Notes: generated by a model from the letters alone, not told the origin. Shown: positions 48,193 to 61,873, counted from the first letter of the stretch. The stretch is DNA of 64,000 bases from Cladobotryum mycophilum (GCA_036429605.1 JAVFKD010000002.1:1116001-1180000); one strand, 5' to 3'. A program made the numbers and translations.

Positions 48193-49785
48193 ATGCAGCA
48201 CCATGCCCCCTTCGGATACCCAACACCACCAGCTTCTCCCGCGTACGACAATTCCAAGTGCAACGTCCAACAACAACAACCTTACGCAGCTCGGTCCTTT
48301 CAGCCACGATGCGTTCCTCTTGCTCCCGAGGAGAGACTAGGAAGATTGCTTGAGGGTAAGCTTCAGTTGACTGATATCTTGGGCACCGGCGCATATGGCG
48401 TCGTGTACACAGCTATCGATATCAAGACTGGAATGCGCTATGCCGTCAAGTGTTTGAGCAAGTTCAACCCTGACGGTACACCTCTTGAGCGCCGCCAGAT
48501 TGCCTACCAACAGCGAGAAATTCGTCTGCACTACCTCGCATCGGCACACCCTAATGTTGTGTCGATGTTGAAGATTGTCGATGATCCTGACTGCATCTAT
48601 GTTATTCTTGAGTATTGCCCCGAGGGTGATTTGTTCCTGAATATCACAGAACGCGGCCAGTATGTTGGTAACGATGAGCTTGCCAAGAAGGTCTTCCTCC
48701 AGATTTTGGATGCCGTAGAGCACTGCCATAACTTGGGAATCTACCACCGGGACCTCAAGCCTGAGAACATCCTCGTGACCGATAATGGAGAGACAGTCAA
48801 GTTGGCTGACTTTGGTCTGGCCACCTCGGATGACCGATCCGAAGATTACGGCTGCGGTTCAACCTTTTACATGAGCCCAGGTATGTTTTATTTTCATCAT
48901 GTCTCACTGGATATGAAACTGACCATCTTTTCACAAGAATGCCTGGACCCATCCACTAGAAAGCCATATTACATGTGCGCCCCTAATGATGTTTGGAGCC
49001 TGGGTGTCATCCTCGTCAACCTGACGTGCGGACGTAATCCCTGGAAGCAGGCTTCTTTCCAGGACTCTACTTACCGAGCATACGCTCGATCCCAGGATTT
49101 TCTCAAGACCATTCTTCCGTTGACGGATGAGATGAATGATATCCTTGGTCGCATCTTCCACCCCATCCCAGACCACCGAGTGACTCTTGGCGAGCTTCGA
49201 AGCAGAATCATGGCCTGCCCCCAGTTCACTGTGCCAGCCGTCCCCTCCATGGTTCTGCCTTCACCTCCCTCTACACCTGAACAGCTGACTGAATACGTTT
49301 CCGACGAGGATGCTATTGTCGATGACTACGACTACGAGTCTCCTCTCTCTCCTGCCTCCACCTCTTCTGATGAGGGTTCGCTTACATCAAGCGGCTCAAC
49401 CATTGAGGATCTTGATGATGAGGATTACATGCGGGAACAGCAGGATCTGCCACAGGACTACTCGCCCCAGACCTTTGAACTCGAGGAGCCCAGGGAGATG
49501 CCCGCCTACCACGGACAGGAGTTTGTACCGCAACAGTACACTGGACCCGTCCCCACTCCTTCTGCCATCCCTGTTTCGGTAGCAGTACCTCTTCCACCCA
49601 TGCCCTGCCAGCAGATGCCAATGCCTGTCCAGGCTCCCATTCCGGTGCAGGCCCAGTGCCAGCCCAGGTCTTTCTTCCCTCTTTGGGAAGTCGTTCAATA
49701 CGTTAAGCAGGTGCCAATAATGCAGCACCCTGTTCCCTTTCACCAGCAGGTTTCATTCCTATCATCGTTCCAAGGCTGCTATTAA
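48193..49785 (+). CDS. Ser/Thr protein kinase, Ran1/Ksp1-like
   Basis: Exon 1 is 48193-48880 and exon 2 is 48938-49785, giving 511 aa. The kinase domain begins at about residue 57: glycine loop GTGAYGVVY (64-72), catalytic Lys in YAVKC (K86), HRDLKPEN (185-192), DFGLA (206-210) and, after the splice, YMSPECLDP, then DVWSLGVILVNLTCGRNPW. This activation-segment and P+1 style fits the Ran1/Pat1, Ksp1, Sks1 group of nutrient- and development-linked kinases. A long acidic then Pro/Gln-rich tail follows (about residues 340-511). The 57-nt intron (GTATGT to CAAG) has no stop and keeps frame, so retention would insert 19 residues into the activation segment. Gene-poor flanks of about 13 and 9.5 kb suggest long UTRs or regulatory DNA. 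Confidence 0.92.
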   Translation: MQHHAPFGYPTPPASPAYDNSKCNVQQQQPYAARSFQPRCVPLAPEERLGRLLEGKLQLTDILGTGAYGVVYTAIDIKTGMRYAVKCLSKFNPDGTPLERRQIAYQQREIRLHYLASAHPNVVSMLKIVDDPDCIYVILEYCPEGDLFLNITERGQYVGNDELAKKVFLQILDAVEHCHNLGIYHRDLKPENILVTDNGETVKLADFGLATSDDRSEDYGCGSTFYMSPGMFYFHHVSLDMKLTIFSQECLDPSTRKPYYMCAPNDVWSLGVILVNLTCGRNPWKQASFQDSTYRAYARSQDFLKTILPLTDEMNDILGRIFHPIPDHRVTLGELRSRIMACPQFTVPAVPSMVLPSPPSTPEQLTEYVSDEDAIVDDYDYESPLSPASTSSDEGSLTSSGSTIEDLDDEDYMREQQDLPQDYSPQTFELEEPREMPAYHGQEFVPQQYTGPVPTPSAIPVSVAVPLPPMPCQQMPMPVQAPIPVQAQCQPRSFFPLWEVVQYVKQVPIMQHPVPFHQQVSFLSSFQGCY

Positions 49786-50959
49786 AGCCATTGATGCCAA
49801 TGGCTATGGACTTGGACGAAACCTTTTACACCCTCGTCATCCAAGCAAGTGATGACTTGGAGAACTTGCCTTCACTGAACATAATGACACGTTTACCACC
49901 TGCCTAAGGATTCAGGCTTGATGCCCAGGTGCCGAATTAACTTGTTTTTTAATCCTATGAATCACGTCCGGATACGATCAAAAGGGGAAGAAAGAAAAAA
50001 GCGAAAACCCCGATATACCCCACGGGACAAAAATGTTTCAATTCGAGGCACAGAAGCTGCCTAAAAATTTCGATTCACCACCATGTATCTATCAAAAACC
50101 TTTTTTGGACTTTACGTCCTGACCGAGTTCGCCAGTCATTTATATGTTTTTCTTTTATCTTATTCTTTGCTAGCGAGGAGTTTCATTGATTCGGGGATTT
50201 TGAAAGAATGGTTTCTGGGAAGAGCGTTTGCTTGTGAGCATGAATCGGCGCAAGAAACGGAGAACTTTACAGAGAATTTCCTTGGGGCAGAGGAGTTTAT
50301 TGGCAGGAGTTTCTTTTTTGGAGACACGAAGATGGGATACGACCGCGAAAGCGATTTACGAGCAAAACCATATGCTAATCACCAGCTTTGTTTTTGGCTG
50401 GGTTGATACATTCATTTTTGAGACGAGAGAACAGGGGATGTTCCCGTCCATCTTTTTCTTCACTTTGTTACGACAAGAATACCTTTTTCTTCTTGTTAAT
50501 GGTTGGAAAATATGGGTATCTTTTTTGGTGTTCTGAAGAAGAGAGAGATCTTAGCATAGAGAAATACGGGCTCCATAGCCCACGCACTGCACACTAGCAG
50601 TTGCACCACGTTTTGTCACAGAAGAAAGTCTGGTATTAGCCAGCAAAACCAATATACGTTTTTCAGACACCAATACTCTAAAGTTCCTCCGTGACTACCA
50701 CAATGAAATTGAACAATGTTGGGATGTCAATTTAGGCTACTCTGATCTACGTGATGGAAAGCAACGTTGGTGACATGTTCATTTCACATTCACATCACGC
50801 GGAGGTTGACCGGTCGGAGCTTTCCCTCAGATTGCTTGGTATTGAGGCTTGTTTTAGATTGAAGGATGACACCTCGTTTCTGCCGCAATTTATTACAAGG
50901 CACACACACATCACACATGGCAGTTTGAAGCTGCGAACGTCTACGATCATGGGTCCATG

Positions 50960-50983
50960 TCTCTCTCTCTCCCTCTCTCTCTC
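50960..50983. repeat. (CT)n tract
   Basis: Interrupted CT microsatellite, one of many pyrimidine tracts in this region. Confidence 0.75.
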
Positions 50984-52078
50984 GCACACTCTCACTTCCG
51001 GTCCGTGTGTCCCCTTGAGCTAACGTCCATTGAAGCACTAGACCAAGAAAAGGACCAGATTGGCGAAGGAAAACTAATGGCGGTCCCATATTTAGGCGGG
51101 GAGGGTGTTTTGTTTGTTGCTACGTATTGTGCATTAGCGGCTGGCAACTTTTTTCCCCTCTCTCTCTCTTTCTCACGCACACGCACACACACTCTCGAAC
51201 AAGCAAGGGGGGTTTCGTTTTTGTTGATAACGAAGAGTGGAGAAAGAGCATAATCAGAGGAGACAGAGATGCAGGGAACTAACGTAGCGCGATGTAACGC
51301 TGGGAAGCCGAGATTGGGCATTTTTTCATTTTAGTGTTGGGAAAAGGTGGGATCGGATGTGGAGCTGTTCGGTGGGAAATGGGAGTCTAACGGGAAGCAA
51401 GGGAAGGGAATAGAAGGAAGAAATATTGGGTAGCGGTTGATGTGGGGGGGGGGTTGACAAGGGGAAGGCTCTTAGGGACGGAATTGGTTATGATTAGAAA
51501 CAAAAAGGTAGGGCGAGGAGGAGGACCAATAGGAGGTCGTGGGATTGGGTTGCGACGTCAAGGTTGTGTATCTGCAGGAGGGTCGCGTTGGTGATGGACC
51601 GTCGGAGCAAGCAAATGAAAGTATCTATCTTGTTTAGGCTTGGTGTTCTTTTTTCTTTCTCTCTCTCTTTCTCTTTGAAGCTTGAGAGTTTTGGGAATGG
51701 AGCCTTTTGCAAGGGGGGAGTAGAGCCGGCCGGGCAGAAACGATGAGAGGGCAATATGTGGGAAGAAGATGGTGTGATGATGTTGCTGTGAGTTGCTGTT
51801 GGTTGGTTGCTGAGCAAAGTTAGAGTGTGTGCGTTAGTGAGAAGGAGGAGAAGAAAGAAGAAGAGTGGGTGTGCATGCTAGAGAGTGATGATTGGGTCGA
51901 TGGGACGGAGCTGGTTTGAGGGCTAAGCTTTTGGGAGTTTGCTGCAGGGAATTTCACAGGAGGCACTTGTGTTGGATGGGAAACAAGGAGGATGGGCTTG
52001 AAAGAGGAAAGGCGTTGGTTGGTGATGATGATGATTATGATGATTATGGGCGTCCGGAACTTGGAACGGGGGGCAGAG

Positions 52079-52114
52079 ATGGATGGATGGATGGATGGAT
52101 GGATGGGATGGGAT
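52079..52114. repeat. (GGAT)n microsatellite
   Basis: About seven GGAT units followed by two GGGAT-like variants. Confidence 0.85.
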
Positions 52115-53010
52115 GCACATTGGGATTGGGGTGGGAGGAAGGCATTACATTACGCAAGGGGGAGAAAGAGAGAGAGAAGCTCCAAAGTTGGACTGACATG
52201 GACGGTGATTCGAAGGGGAGTCACAAGGTTGGGAAGAGATGCATTTGCTGGACCTGCATTGCCCTTTCTTTCCATTTGACGTTGACAAGTTGCTTATTAT
52301 TTGACGGGCAAATGCAAAGCAAAGCAAAGCCAAGCCAGAAAAACAAGCACGAGGAGAAAAGCAGGGACTTTGTTCGCTGCGTTCTCCACGGGAACGGGGG
52401 GGGCTTCCACGATGTCAACCAGGGTTCTAGTAATGAAGCAAGGCAGAGGGCAGGGTGCCCAATTAATTTTCCAATAGTGAAAGGGGGGCATTATAGGCAT
52501 GCATCCCTTGTTCTGCACGGATTGCCGTGAGACGAGAATAGAATCAGTTTTCTGCCTTTTCACTCCCCGTTTTTTCAATCATCATTCGCTCATCATTGTC
52601 ATCTACTCTGGGCATCATCATGATCACATTTCGACTTATACACACTCACAGGATGATAGTAGTGGTATAGTAGAGTAGAGTATGTGGTATGGCTTCCCTT
52701 TTCTTTTCTTTTTCTTTTGTACTTTCGGTCCTCTTTTACACCGCTTTGTCTCACAAACGTTACCTTTGATCGTTTTGGGGGCCATGTACAAAAGTAAAGA
52801 TCGAGCACTATGAATGTCTTTGTTTGTTTGTTCTGTTTGTTGGGTCATATGTACAAGAAACAAAGTAGTGGTAGTGGAAGCATAAAAAAAGTAAAAAAAA
52901 ATACCATGAAAACACAAACAGCCGAGGGGATTGCATGTGTGGAGGGTAAAATGTTCAATGCCATTGCCATGTTTTCTCTCGGCAGATCAAAAGGCAAAGA
53001 AAAGATTCAT

Positions 53011-53049
53011 ATGCCATGCCATGCTATGCCATGCCATGCCATGCTATGC
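53011..53049. repeat. (ATGCC)n minisatellite
   Basis: Eight pentamer units, mostly ATGCC with ATGCT variants. Confidence 0.85.
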
Positions 53050-56000
53050 TCCTGTCAATGCCCTTTTCCCGCCAAAAGAAAAGCAAATACATACGGTAAC
53101 ACAGAAACACAAACAGGCATGGAACAATGACGGAACGAACGGGGGACCTTTCAAAAGACGGCGCGCGGAATGACACAGGTAGCTTCAACGCCTCTGCATC
53201 TGGCCCATTTTTTGCTTTTTTCTGTCGTTGTCATTGTTACAACGATTTGCGTGTTGATGTGACGGTTTTTTTGCTTCTTGCTTCTTGCTTTTGCTGTGCT
53301 GTGCCAACTTTGCTTCTTTCTTGCAAGGGGGAGGGGGAGCTCGCCCCTCATGCCATGCGCAATGCGTGATGATCCAAGCCATGGGCGCGCGCCATTTCTT
53401 GTTTCTCACCGCTTTTGGGGGCGGACAAGGGCAAAAGCACCACAACAACAACAAACACAAGCTGGAAAGGATCTCCAACATGGGGGAGCTGACAAAGCGG
53501 GCGTGGAACTTGGGGTGCCCCTTGCGCCAAAAGTTTGTTCCCCCCATCCTCCAGGTGGGTTGGGGTTTGAAGGAGGAGAGACAGAGAGACAGAGAGAGAG
53601 TAGTTGTTGTCACGGCTGAGAGGCTTGAAGGAAGGGCCATGATCCGCGAGTCACACAGCAACGCCGAACGAGGGTTCTCCTACTACTACTCTCTATTTTC
53701 GCTTGCGTACTCGTCTGGAGGTGTCTGTGTGTTGTTTTTGGCTTTCTCCCCCCTCCTCCAACTGCCACCCACCCACCCATCCCCTCTCTCAGCGGACCGC
53801 GTTGCAAAGGGGAGGACTAAGCGTTACCGACAATAGAAACAAGTATAGACACATTGTCTGTTCTCGATGGCATGCAGGAAAGCAAAGCGGAGCGAACATG
53901 TGCCGAGATCGCGGTCAACGTTTTTTGTTTTGTTTCTCTCTTGTCTCTCTCTCTCTTTGTCTAAGCGAAGGCGCGTGTAAGAGAGGAATTGGACCGCCCC
54001 CCATCCCCTCCCTCGTGATGAACAAATCAACGAAGCAGGAAAAGCCCATTCATGCAGGTTCCCATCACATTTCTCCCATCAATCGCATCATTCCACCATG
54101 TGCGTATGTATGTACTGTATGTATGGAGCGCCATGGAAGATGGGAGAATGATGGCCAGAAGAATCCCAATCTGGCCATGGTGGTTCCATCTACTTCTCCG
54201 AATGCTGCGCTCTCGACTCGCCACGTATGTGCTCCCGTGGATGGAGTGGACGCGCGGGATGTGGCATGCGTGGATGTGTGTGGATGTGGATATGTGAGTG
54301 TGGATGTGGGGGGAGGGGATCCGAGCAGCGCAAAAACCAAGGCACAAGGGGGGGGGGTCACAGGCGGGATTTAGAGCAAGCCGCTACTGCTGTGACACGC
54401 TGTATGTAGATGGACAGTCACATGCGGTGCTTACTGCTTGTAGCAATAAGTGGGAGCGAGAGACGCCAAAAGGCTGTAAATGCACGAGTAAGTTTGGCAG
54501 CGCATCATGGGTCTCTCTCTCTCTCCAAAGTTCCGCTTCCTTTCAGTCCTGTACTGTACTGTACGGTCAGGTTCAGGCTGCACTGCGCTGTGCTGCCATC
54601 ATGCCCAAAGGGCTGCTTCTGCTGATTGCCTGCTCCCCCCAGAAGGGGTATTCCGTAAAACTATTGGCAGGTTCTACTAACCGAGGAGAGGACGCATCCC
54701 TCCTTTTTTCTTCTTCTTGCTCGGTCTAATTCGATATGGCAACTTGATCACACCTGATGTTTGCTTAGTTGGCTGGCTGGCTTCTACTCCCCCCCTGGTT
54801 GGGTTGTAATTATTAGATACGAGTTGAGTTGGCCAAGTATTGTCTTTCACATGAGAAAGAGAAAAAAAAGGACAACAATGAAAGCGAGTGAGACCCTTGC
54901 TGCATGGAGGGGTCACATTTCTTCGTGATGTGATTTTTCCAAATCATACGACTTGCTTGAACATATTGCATGGTACGTTTTCATTTGAATCAAATCAATA
55001 ATATGCAAGCATAGCCCATCCGAAAGTAACAGTGATAAGTGCCGGGGAGGAGAACCCTAGTCTCCCAAGAGAAGCTGCGTGACGAGCAACGAATGTGCGC
55101 GAGTCCGAAGCCGATCGACGCGGCAGTTGAATGGATCCATTGTTGCCTTGCTTTGCTTTGCTTTGCTTACGCTTTTCGCTTGTTCAGTCCCATCGGGTGA
55201 GCCCACCCGTCCGCCGGCTGACGGAGAGACATCGACCAAGATAAGATTTGTGGAGATGAAAGGGAAAGGTAATACCTAGGCAGGTAGGGGGAGGGACTCG
55301 AGAACAGGGCACCAAACAATCGTAGGGGTCAGTCAGATCGATGGGAACTGCAAGGTGTCTCCCCCTCTCTCACTCTTTCAGGGCACCACGGCGACCAAGC
55401 AACGCAAGGGACCTTGAGAGCTCCTCTCGCTCTCTTCCTCTCGTTGGTGGCGTTATTACCCGGTAGGTAAGACGGTCCAATCGCCACTCTTGAACCACAA
55501 CAAGAACAAGAACACGCAGTGTGCGCCTCTTATTACCCCCCCCTCCGAGTCAAGAGTTCGCGTGATTATTGGATTTTTTCCCTTGCATAAGGTGGTTGGG
55601 TGACATGAGCTGGCCGTACTTGGTACCACCACCCACCAGCACAGACAATCCAGCAGCAGACCCAAAATCCTCCATGCCGGGCCCCCGTGCCGTTCGGCGC
55701 CGCCCGCCTCCACTTCTCTTTTGCCAGAACCAGCCGGTGACGGAATCCAGTCTTCGGAATGAAAAAAGAGAGTTTGGCCTTGCAGCGCCAGAGACAAGAC
55801 AAGCCTCACAGACCAAGAAAAGAAAGGAAAGGCAAGGAAAACTACCTAGTAGGGCGCGCATCAACAAAAAACGGGGGTCCTTGTTCCTTGTTTCTTTTGC
55901 CACCACCCCCTCCATGGAATTGGAATGCCGGAGGAGGAGGGGGAAAGAAGAGGCTACAAGCTTTCTTAGGTCTGTGTGTTGGTCCTCTTGGTTTCTCTCT

Positions 56001-59000
56001 CCTCTAGCCTTGCAAGAACATGGGAAACAAGGGAAAAGCAAGTCCGGGCAAAAAAGCAAAAGAACCCGGCAAATCAACTTCCCACACCGAAGTGAGGCTG
56101 CGAGGTTCAAACTCAAATCACTGCCCGCTTGCTGTCCCTACTGGACAAGACGGGTATGGCGTTTTAGTCGCGGAAGCAACGGGGGGGGCAAGCAAAGCAA
56201 AAACAATATGTTATGTTGAATGCTGTGTGACGCGTTTTACATGCCAATCTCTTTTTGTGTTTGCCGAGCATCTACTCGTAACAAGGCTAGGCAGATTGAC
56301 TTTTGAACCAAAAAAAGGACGTTATGTGACAAGAAAAACCCGGGTCCAGGGATTTGAAATGTTCATGGGGGAGGGTTCCCGGCCAATTTGCTCCCCCTCT
56401 CCCTAGCAAGACGGATTCCCAATGTGTTGGTAATTGAGATGTTAGTTCTAACAAGTTCATGTCCCCCTTCCTCTCTTAGAACTAAGTGTTGACCGGTGTT
56501 TTCCCCCTTTACCAAGACCAAGTCCCAAGGTTCATGAAACCCTGCGAAGCCCATTCTTTAGAGTTGGTGATGACATACTTTGGACTTTTGGCAAAATATG
56601 ACGGCGAACGGGCTGTGTTTCCCACCAACGAGTCGGTCCAAGTCCGAGGATTTGGGAAGAGATTAGTTCAAAAACTTCTTTTTCTCCCGGCATTCATTAG
56701 TGATGATGGATTGGCAGAGTTGTGTGTTTGTTAGTTTGGTTGGGTTGATCCCCCCGGGGAGTTTCGGGGCAAGTGTTCCCATTGAGCAGGTTCCGGAGAT
56801 CCCATCAAGATCCTCCTGTAAGATGAGGCTAACAAAAGAGCATTGGAAGAGCTCAATATGCAGCGTCACCATTCCCCCCATTGAAAAATGCACACAATAG
56901 TTGATTACTGAAAGTAACCTTTACGGTGTGGCTACCGGGGAATTTGATTGATGTTTACGCGAGATCTTGGCCGTCACCGATCGGGGGATGATGGGCCGTT
57001 TGAAAAGGGTCATTGACACTGCCGGTGATGATCAATACCGGGAGTCACATTCCACGGAAGCACACCGAGCTGAGGAATGCGGAACGTTGGAAAATCCTTC
57101 TAGTTTTGTTGTATGTATGTAGAAGCTGAAGCGAGAGGATCCGCATCGCCATAACGCCGGCCATACCCCCCCCATTGTAGGGGGCGGTTGCCTGATGAAG
57201 CTATTCATTTCCGGATCCTACTCCTTCGTTGTATACAGAAGGTAATAATAATAAAAAAAGGAAAACGGTAATTCACGGGTCTTACCTTTTTTGTGTTACA
57301 TCACCGACTCCGTCTAGAGGTTGATGAGACCCTTGATGAAGCTCATTTCCACAACGGTCCCGGAGACTGCCATGGGACTATCAAGGTTCTCTCTCACGCC
57401 CGCGGTGACTATCCATAGTTATTGTTGGAATGATCGGATGGGCGTGGGAGATCCTTTTGGAACTGCCGCCTCACGAGATTCTACCTAGCCCAAACCCTTT
57501 CCTTGCCTAGAACGCCGAATGCCACTCATCATCAAAAAACATTGCCACTGTGGAATGAAAGCCCCAAGACTTTCTTTCTGACATCACGAGACCCCCTGAT
57601 GAGCCGCGTCACGCAATTCGAGGTTGAAAATCTCTCGGGCGACACGGAAGGCTCCAGGTTGGCTTAGCAACACACTTTTTTACATATGGGCTTTTGAACT
57701 TCCTTGGTGGTGGCTGTGTATGAAAGCGAGGGTTTCTGACACGTCATGGCCAAGGGAGAGGGCCGAGGAACAACGGCATGAATGATGTGGGTTGTACGGG
57801 ACCTTGGTGCTAGTATTCGTAATACAGTCCGTTCACCCAAGTTGTAAGACACATTGTCGAGTCGTGGTAAGTGAGGCTTTCAGCTCGAAGGATGCGGTGG
57901 TCGATGCTATGATTTTGATTAGAAGGCGTGAGAAAGGGACTCCTCCTTGGCCGGGCGATCCGGGCACTGTGCGCGCCTTGGCTCATTCCTGAGAGAGAAC
58001 TTGGCGTAACTGTAATTGCCATCCGAGGAAGCCTTTGCGGATGTTGATCAAAAAGGAAAGAGGTCTTCCCGGGCCGTGGGACGTGTTGCGGCTCTTTGTG
58101 CGGTCCGGATCACCGAAGTTCGGAGATGTGGGGCCGGACCGAGACTTGAGTGTATTTTTTCAATATCCTACCCTAAACATCAAGAGAACAAAAACAACTG
58201 GTGCAATTGTAGACCAAGGAGGCGGACGACTCGACATATAAATATCAAAAGGTATGGTTTAATCTCTGCCCTTGTCCTTTATCGGCACTGCTTGTCAGCA
58301 TTGGGCCTACATCACATAGTCAATCGTTGACATGACTCAATTTCCCACCAGACCAAAGATGACAACTAACCGGGTTGATGTGAGAAATCTACATGCAGGG
58401 CAGTCAATGCCACCTATCACGATGGAATTATTCAACGATTAGAACACTGAATACTTTCCTGCGAAGAAATGCCTATTCGTTATTGGATGGGGGATTGCCG
58501 ATATCGGTTAACTGCAGGAGCACGACGATGACTCAATTTTCAACGGCCATGAGCCTGACTCCTGGGAGCCTTCCCATGCTGCCCGATGGAAATGTCTTAC
58601 TTGGGGATGTATCATCTGACTGCTAGACAAATTGAAAGTATCATGCCCAAAATCTGTAAAGAATTAGGAGAATGGGAAAAAGTAAAGTGTCCCGTCAGTA
58701 TAAAATCCTGAAGCTTCTACATTTCGAACCGAGTTCACCATGCCGTGATGATTGGACCTAGTGGGTGGGTTTGTTCGTCGTCAAAGACCGCAGTAGGAAA
58801 GACATTGTGAATCATTGGCATGAATCTCTCAGATGACGTATGCAATCGGTTCCATGATGAGACGCTGAAGTGACGCACTCGGTTTTTTGGCAAGTTTGTG
58901 GAACCATCTTCGGGGTTGGATGGGATGAAATGATCTACCGTGGGTGGGCTGAAGATCAAACGTTTCACGTTTCATAGGGGTGCACATGGGCATGGTATGA

Positions 59001-59327
59001 AGGGGAGCTTGTGAGATGGCAACAAAAACAGTGCTACTGATTGTCACAATATGATGTCAGTCTGGACCACTGACATCGACATCGGATATCGACCTCGGCG
59101 GTTGCCATGGCAGGAACCTCATGGTTTGATGACAACCACACATTCATGTTGATACCAGCACTCTCTCCACCTGGGTCATTATAAATCACTTCTATGCATC
59201 TATCTATAGGATAATACTGTAACCAAGGCGGCCGTATCTGACCAGCTCGCTTGAAGATCGACAGTTGGCGCCATTCTGCAGTAGTCGCACAGCCAATCTC
59301 TGGGCTCCCTCCCCCCTTCCCCCCTCC

Positions 59328-59905
59328 CTATTCCAACCTCTTCACAAAAAAGCAGCAGGCGTGCTTTTTCCCATCAGCCGACTTTGCGTAATCCGGACAA
59401 ACCCCCCACTCGGTCCAACCGGTCCTCACGTAAAACTCCCTGGCCGGGGTCTCCTTTGCGGTGTCGAGGACGAGCAGATCCAGGGCCAGATCCTCCCTGG
59501 CCAAGCGCTCCAGCTCGGCCATCATGAGCTTCCCGAAGCCGTGCCTGCGGTAGGTGGGATGCACGAGCAGCTTCCGAATCTCGCCCTTGTAGGAGTGCGT
59601 CTCCTTTGGCATCAGCCCCAGCTGGGCGGTCGCGAGGACGCCGGGGACCTCTGGGTGGGTGGCGATGAGGAGCACGGTGGTGGGCTGGGCGCCTATGACG
59701 GAGGGCAGCAGCTCGAGCCAGTAGCTGATGGCGGCATGGTCCGAAAGGGGGCGAAGAAGCCGATGGACGAGGATGAGGGATCGTCGTTGACGCACCGCTG
59801 GAGGAGTTTGCGCAGGGACGAGAGATGCGGCTCGATGGCGGCCGCGTCTGTGATGCGAGTGATGATAAGCGCCGAGCCCTGGCCATTGCTTTGAGAGGTA
59901 CTCAT
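59328..59905 (-). CDS. GNAT-family N-acetyltransferase
   Basis: 192 aa after bridging one frame break in a CCCC run near 59746; with one extra base the length is a multiple of three. The start ATG at 59905 opens MSTSQSNGQGSALIITRI, and the frame then continues SDHAAISYWLELLPSV in the second phase. GNAT motif A is visible as EIRKLLVHPTYRRHGFGKLM, with the acetyl-CoA loop R-R-H-G-F-G, followed by LLVLDTAKETPAREFYVRTGW, the usual C-terminal motif. GNATs acetylate small molecules or protein amines; the substrate cannot be told. It is not linked to the RiPP cluster. A long plus-strand open frame over the same DNA is antisense. Confidence 0.85.
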
Positions 59906-61873
59906 AATTGATTCCCGGCAAGTCTATTGCTGTTGCATCCAATACAAATCGGCGACATGAAGAAAATATTTTTGATGATGGGGAATTGTGAGTGCTCCGG
60001 GCTGAAAGAAGGGACCCTGGGCCTTTGCCTAGAGGCAATAATTGTTGAGAACGACCATCTGAAAGTAGGCCCATGGTAGGTGGTCAGGGCATTGTGGGCG
60101 ATAATCTTTTTGCCCAATCACCGTTTGGCATTGACTTTTGTGCGTCGTGTCATGGATGGATGGTGTTGTAATCTAAGGGGTGCGATTGTGAGGAAAAAAT
60201 AAATATCGTTTGATAAGAAGAAGAACACCAAATCTTTTGGTAGCCTTAAATATGATGATGAGTGAGAAAAGATGCCAGTATAAATGATGGACGGACTGAT
60301 CTGATAGGAGAATGTTCGGGAGCCGGACTTGGGATATTTTTTTTATGTCACCAGCGCCGAGTTCGGACATGTACTGTACTCGGTACTGTCCAGTATCAAT
60401 AGCAATCCGGGGACGAGACAGTTGATATCCACCGAACCAGTCTCAATATGCATGGATTGCAGGATCAAGATGCCATTATCATGATTTGATTTGAAGCTAC
60501 GTTGCAAAAATGCATCATTCCTGGTGACCTCGTTCCTCCATCCGCTTTCGTGGGGAGATGAGTTGGAATCAAGAACAAAGAACAAGGAAACATGTTTAGG
60601 TTGGAAAAGCAATGTTACATTCGCAACGTGAATGAGTTTCTTGTGCCATCAGACCTATTTTGGTAGTTGCTCTTAAAGGGGCAAAATAAAATAAAATAAG
60701 GGTCTTGATAAAAAATCACCTACCTATCTTGGATGGATTGGATGACCTGACTTGGGCGGGTTTGGTTGCTGCAACGTGAAGCGTTTGTTGGTTGTGAGTG
60801 AGTTGGGTACTCCAAAGCTGATACTGATACTGATACGGTAACTGAACTTGACCCAACAACTGTAGGTAATGCAAATCTTTAGTGTACGCATTCGTTAGGC
60901 TCTGGGGCACACGAGCCTTTATGTGCCCAGAAGCACAATCAACAACTGCCGAATCCGGCGTTTCACACACACAAACATGTTCCCTCCATGTTCCCCCATC
61001 TCATTGCTGATGAACATGTGCCTGATGATGGCATCAGAACCTGCGACCTGCCGATCACGTACTAATTCGGGGCATTGTTCATTTTCTGTAAGGCTAAAAA
61101 AAAAAAGACTAGACTCCTGAAGTTTCAAATTATTAGTTGGTTGGTTGGGTTTGCATTTGGATGACTCGCGCAAGAAATAGTTGACTGAACATTTTCCTAA
61201 CATGAAACGATTATTCCCAACTAATCGCTGTACATCGAGGTCGTACAAAGAGCCTCGGAAATCACTGAGAGTAGCTCACTCACTGTAGAGAAACGATGCG
61301 AGATTTCGTGGGCGAAGAATACTACAACTACAACATTGAATTGAGCCTCATGATGCTAGTGAATCACTGCTGTAAATAATACAGCTTGAACCAAGAACTA
61401 CCACCGTGCTCAACAACTCATCCTCTCCGCCAAGCCATCAAGCTTCAAAGCCCATATGGAGTTGGTTTCTCTGCCTTCCTAGAACGTCCTCATCGCTCTC
61501 CTGCCTGATTCACGGCATGTCATCACGAGATCCACAGTCGCTGGGACTCACTCCAACAAACTCCAACACACAAACAAAGGGCTGATGGAGGATAGGGAGG
61601 GATAGCTGGTTATCGGCAGAACCACTGTTTCGACGACAACTCCATCAGCCATGATGCCACCAATTGTCCAACACGTGTGAGAAAGCAAGGCCTATTGAGG
61701 AAGGATGAAGATGGGGGGGGGGGGTTTATGATGCTACCAACAACAACAACTACAACACCAAAACTGAATCGTGTCATGGGAAGAGAGGAACCAACAATCA
61801 GATACAGCTTCAGAAAATACACCGCTCATGAGATGGACATCAGACGACAAGTTCTTTTTGAGAGAAACTCAGC
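59906..61873. other. Intergenic, no gene seen
   Basis: Upstream regions of the GNAT gene and of the secreted protein at 62039. It contains a short A-rich tract near 61100, CAACAACAAC near 61740 and a run of about ten G near 61714. No gene is supported. Confidence 0.45.

Larger units (their letters stand above)
49786..59327. other. 9.5-kb gene-poor, simple-repeat-rich region
   Basis: No coding region is supported on either strand. The 50-56.5 kb part is rich in CT/GA tracts, GGGG runs, GGAT and ATGCC repeats and low-complexity open frames that overlap on both strands. The start may be the kinase 3' UTR. Between 56.9 and 59.3 kb the composition is more even, but no gene was recognised. Copies of the cluster-like octamer occur at 50998, 58101 and 58134 without an adjacent gene. 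Confidence 0.45.

Noticed and set aside
53185..53836. Overlapping open frames of 113 to 183 codons on both strands
   Set aside because: Low-complexity composition, no domain, no conserved start context; probably non-coding.
59265..59894. 209-codon plus-strand open frame
   Set aside because: Antisense to the GNAT gene, which carries clear motifs on the minus strand.
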